From Cyanobacteria bacterium UBA11153 (GTDB lineage Bacteria > Cyanobacteriota > Cyanobacteriia > Cyanobacteriales > Coleofasciculaceae), in the NCBI GenBank assembly GCA_003511885.1, contig DOIX01000312.1, forward strand, positions 1 through 16,639: a DNA stretch of 16,639 nt. The letters run 5' to 3'. Under the pieces are notes generated by a model. It saw only the letters and a program-made list of their open reading frames with translations. It had not been told where the DNA came from and did no database searches. Both the position numbers and the translations under genes were made by a program. How positions within the stretch are numbered: position 1 is the first letter of the stretch; every line of letters starts with the position of its first letter. Below, piece by piece: positions 14,757 to 16,639 of the stretch.

Positions 14757-14876
14757 TTTGAGATAGATTTTCTTGTTTGTAGTAGGCACTTCAGTACCCA
14801 AAAGCCTGTAGTTGCCAGGAATAAAGTCCTTGGTATGAAGGCTGTTTATGGAAGTGCGATGCTACCAGAGATGATA

Positions 14877-16388
14877 TTAGGGGGTGTTTTGGGGGTAGTA
14901 GTTTAGGGCTATTTGTTGATTGGTATGGGTGGTGATGGTGGCGACGATTGCGTCGGTGGTAGGCTCAGTCCATCTGACTAGCCAGGTGGGTTGAATTCCT
15001 AAGAAAATAATCAGGATGGCTAGGAAAAGGGCGGGGGCTTGTTCGTTCCATGTTACTTGGGGATAATAGGAGGTGTTGTTATCGAGTTTGCCGAAGCAGG
15101 TGCGGTTGAGAAGAATGACGAAGTAAACTGCGGTTAATCCGGAGGCGAAGATGCACAATAGGGTTTGGATGGGGAATACGGAATAACTGCCTTGAAAGAC
15201 GAGAAATTCAGCGATAAATCCAACTAAAAAGGGAATTCCGGCACTTGCCATTCCGCCTAAAATTAGCATGGCACTGGTGAGGGGTAATCCGCGTAGGGGA
15301 TTCATTAAGCCGTTGAGAATATCTAAGTCTCTTGTTCCTACTTTGGCTTCGATAATACCGACTAAATAGAATAAAATGGCGAGGATTAATCCGTGACTAA
15401 CCATTTGGGCAACTGCACCCAAAAGCCCTAATGGAGTGAGGGCGGCGGCGGCAACTACAATATAGCCCATGTGACCGATAGAACTATAGGCTACCATTCT
15501 TTTGATGTCTTTTTGCGCGATCGCAGTTAGTGCCCCATACATGACGCTCACTACGCCAATTATCGATAATCCGGGTGCGACAAGTGCCCAAGTTTCGGGG
15601 AATAGTTGTAAGCCAAATCTGATTAAGCCATAAGTTCCTAATTTTGCTACCATCCCTCCTAAGAGAATGGCTACGGCTGGCGATGCTTCGACGTAGGCAT
15701 CGGGTAACCATGTGTGTAAGGGGACTAGGGGGATTTTGATCCCAAATCCGATGACGAGGATGGTGAGGAGAATTAGTTGGGTAACTAGGGATAAGTCTTG
15801 AGTGGCGATGCGATCGTAGTCGAAACTATTAGAGTGGGAAAGCCATGTCATTCCTAAAAATCCTGCCAAAATGAGTATCCCTGATACTGCTGTATAAATT
15901 AGGAATTTCATGGCGGCATATTCCCGTTTTTCTCCTCCCCATATTGCTATGAGTAGGTAGAGGGGAATTAAGATTAGTTCGTAAAATATAATGAAGAGGA
16001 GTAAGTTTTGAGCGAGTAATGCCCCGACTACTCCTGCATTGACGAGGAAAATCATGGCATATTTCAGCCGCAGTCTCTCCACGTTAATTCTGGCGCTGAA
16101 GATGATAATTCCTGTGAGGAGGCTACCTAATGCTACGAGGGGAAAGGATAATCCGTCTGTAGCTAGTTTATAGCTTAAGCCAATCTGGGGAATCCAAGGT
16201 AAATATTCTTGAAACTGCAATCCTGAATTGCTTAAGTCAAATTGGGTGGCTAGCCATATAGTAACTAGTAAAATGGCGCTGGCAAAGGCTAGAGCAATAT
16301 AACGAAGTTGGGCGGATGATATATTTCCCGGAAATAATCCAATAATTGCCGCGCCTATTAGGGGCAAGCCGATTAAGGTACTGAGCAT
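14877..16388 (-). CDS. ndhD: NAD(P)H-quinone oxidoreductase subunit D (NdhD3/NdhD4 type)
   Basis: This is an antiporter-like, proton-pumping membrane subunit of cyanobacterial NDH-1 (NuoM homologue), about 503 residues with roughly 14 hydrophobic segments. Conserved charged residues of the channel are present: E137 in FYELILIP, K218 in FGIKIP, K249 in MVAKLG, H332 in SHGLILA and E394 in FIAEFL, matching NuoM E144, K234, K265 and E407 by motif. HTWLPDAYVEASPAVAILLG (225-244) is a family signature. I place the start at 16388 (MLSTLIGLPLIG), where NdhD proteins normally begin; the frame stays open to 16469, but that extension encodes a Lys/Arg/Gln-rich stretch from repeat DNA. The adjacent Cup gene assigns it to the CO2-uptake paralogues (D3 or D4) rather than the respiratory D1/D2. 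No ndhF is visible in the 250 bp upstream. Confidence 0.92.
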   Translation of the reverse strand: MLSTLIGLPLIGAAIIGLFPGNISSAQLRYIALAFASAILLVTIWLATQFDLSNSGLQFQEYLPWIPQIGLSYKLATDGLSFPLVALGSLLTGIIIFSARINVERLRLKYAMIFLVNAGVVGALLAQNLLLFIIFYELILIPLYLLIAIWGGEKREYAAMKFLIYTAVSGILILAGFLGMTWLSHSNSFDYDRIATQDLSLVTQLILLTILVIGFGIKIPLVPLHTWLPDAYVEASPAVAILLGGMVAKLGTYGLIRFGLQLFPETWALVAPGLSIIGVVSVMYGALTAIAQKDIKRMVAYSSIGHMGYIVVAAAALTPLGLLGAVAQMVSHGLILAILFYLVGIIEAKVGTRDLDILNGLMNPLRGLPLTSAMLILGGMASAGIPFLVGFIAEFLVFQGSYSVFPIQTLLCIFASGLTAVYFVILLNRTCFGKLDNNTSYYPQVTWNEQAPALFLAILIIFLGIQPTWLVRWTEPTTDAIVATITTHTNQQIALNYYPQNTP

Positions 16389-16453
16389 AATTTGTTGTTT
16401 CTTGTTTCTTTGTTTTTTTTGTTTGTTGTTTCTAGCACGACTTCGGCATTTCC

Positions 16454-16530
16454 TGAGCGAGACGCTCACACTACCAATAACGCCATCACAGTTAATTGTT
16501 GTGTATATGTAGTGCGAGCATCTTGCTCGC
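16454..16530. repeat. Two facing copies of a GAGCG-palindrome repeat
   Basis: TGAGCG-AGA-CGCTCA (16454-16468, followed by CACTAC) and, in the opposite orientation, GTAGT then GCGAGCA-TCT-TGCTCGC (16514-16530) are each perfect hairpins with 3-nt loops and belong to one family. They lie upstream of ndhD, where they could affect transcript folding, but look like dispersed intergenic repeats. Confidence 0.6.
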
Positions 16531-16606
16531 TGAAGGTAAACCTCGCTGAGGGTAAACCTTACGGGGGCATACCGAGCAAGGAAGAAATGTAGGTTGTATT
16601 CTTGCT

Positions 16607-16626
16607 CCCCCCTTTTACAAGGGGGG
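16607..16626. repeat. CCCCCCTT/AAGGGGGG palindrome followed by a G-run
   Basis: CCCCCCTT (16607-16614), loop TTAC, and AAGGGGGG (16619-16626) form a perfect 8-bp stem, followed by CTGGGGGGG. It closely resembles 13356-13380 (CCCCCTT-TAAT-AAGGGGG-TTGGGGGG). No T-run or A-run flanks it here, so terminator function is uncertain. The stretch 16389-16639 holds no gene that I can support. Confidence 0.55.
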
Positions 16627-16639
16627 CTGGGGGGGTGAA

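Noticed and set aside
14301..14801. Minus-strand frame overlapping the start of the Cup gene
   Set aside because: It is out of frame with the well-supported Cup gene, and its product is Arg/Pro-rich with no known pattern.
16389..16469. N-terminal extension of NdhD by 27 residues
   Set aside because: The extension is Lys/Arg/Gln-rich, comes from low-complexity and repeat DNA, and precedes the normal NdhD N-terminus MLSTLIGLPLIG.
16392..16592. Short plus-strand frame at the right end
   Set aside because: It is made of palindromic repeats and the T-rich ndhD leader; there is no ribosome binding site or domain.

Overview
The window reads as chromosome of a cyanobacterium, probably a filamentous one. 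Three things support this: an ndhD gene next to a CO2-hydration (Cup/Chp) gene, a combination known only from cyanobacterial NDH-1 complexes; eight exact GCGATCGC (HIP1) octamers in 16.6 kb (1633, 4510, 5653, 6173, 6961, 10977, 13953, 15517); and many short repeat families (heptamer repeats, CTTTGCG tracts, GGCGAAGCATT palindromes) typical of filamentous cyanobacterial intergenic DNA. The genus cannot be fixed from the sequence.

Left part (1-10790, all + strand): three large envelope genes. The first, cut by the window's left edge, encodes a 14-residue tandem repeat, two Ig-like domains and a long outer-membrane beta-barrel. The second, 93 bp downstream, encodes a secreted protein with a proline run, a parallel beta-helix, an Ig-like domain and a C-terminal OmpA-type peptidoglycan-binding domain. 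After a 626-bp gap holding a repeat-built element with terminal inverted repeats comes a secreted 1293-residue protein with about four DUF11-type domains and three Ca2+-loop-like motifs. Together they look like an outer-membrane barrel, a peptidoglycan-anchored partner and a large surface or extracellular protein. A joint function is inference.

Middle part (10791-13384): a repeat- and hairpin-bearing gap, then an ADP-ribosylglycohydrolase-family gene (11162-12235, +), then a stand-alone PD-(D/E)XK nuclease-like gene (12384-13022, +). The nuclease-like gene sits between two direct copies of a CTTTGCG-type repeat. A 362-bp gap with duplicated palindromic repeats follows.

Right part (13385-16639, - strand): ndhD (start best placed at 16388) followed by a CO2-hydration gene of the CupA/CupB family, ending in a strong intrinsic terminator. 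These belong to the NDH-1MS/MS' CO2-uptake complex of the thylakoid membrane. The last 250 bp hold only repeats and palindromes; a partner ndhF, if linked, lies beyond the right edge. No tRNA, rRNA, CRISPR array or transposase gene was seen.
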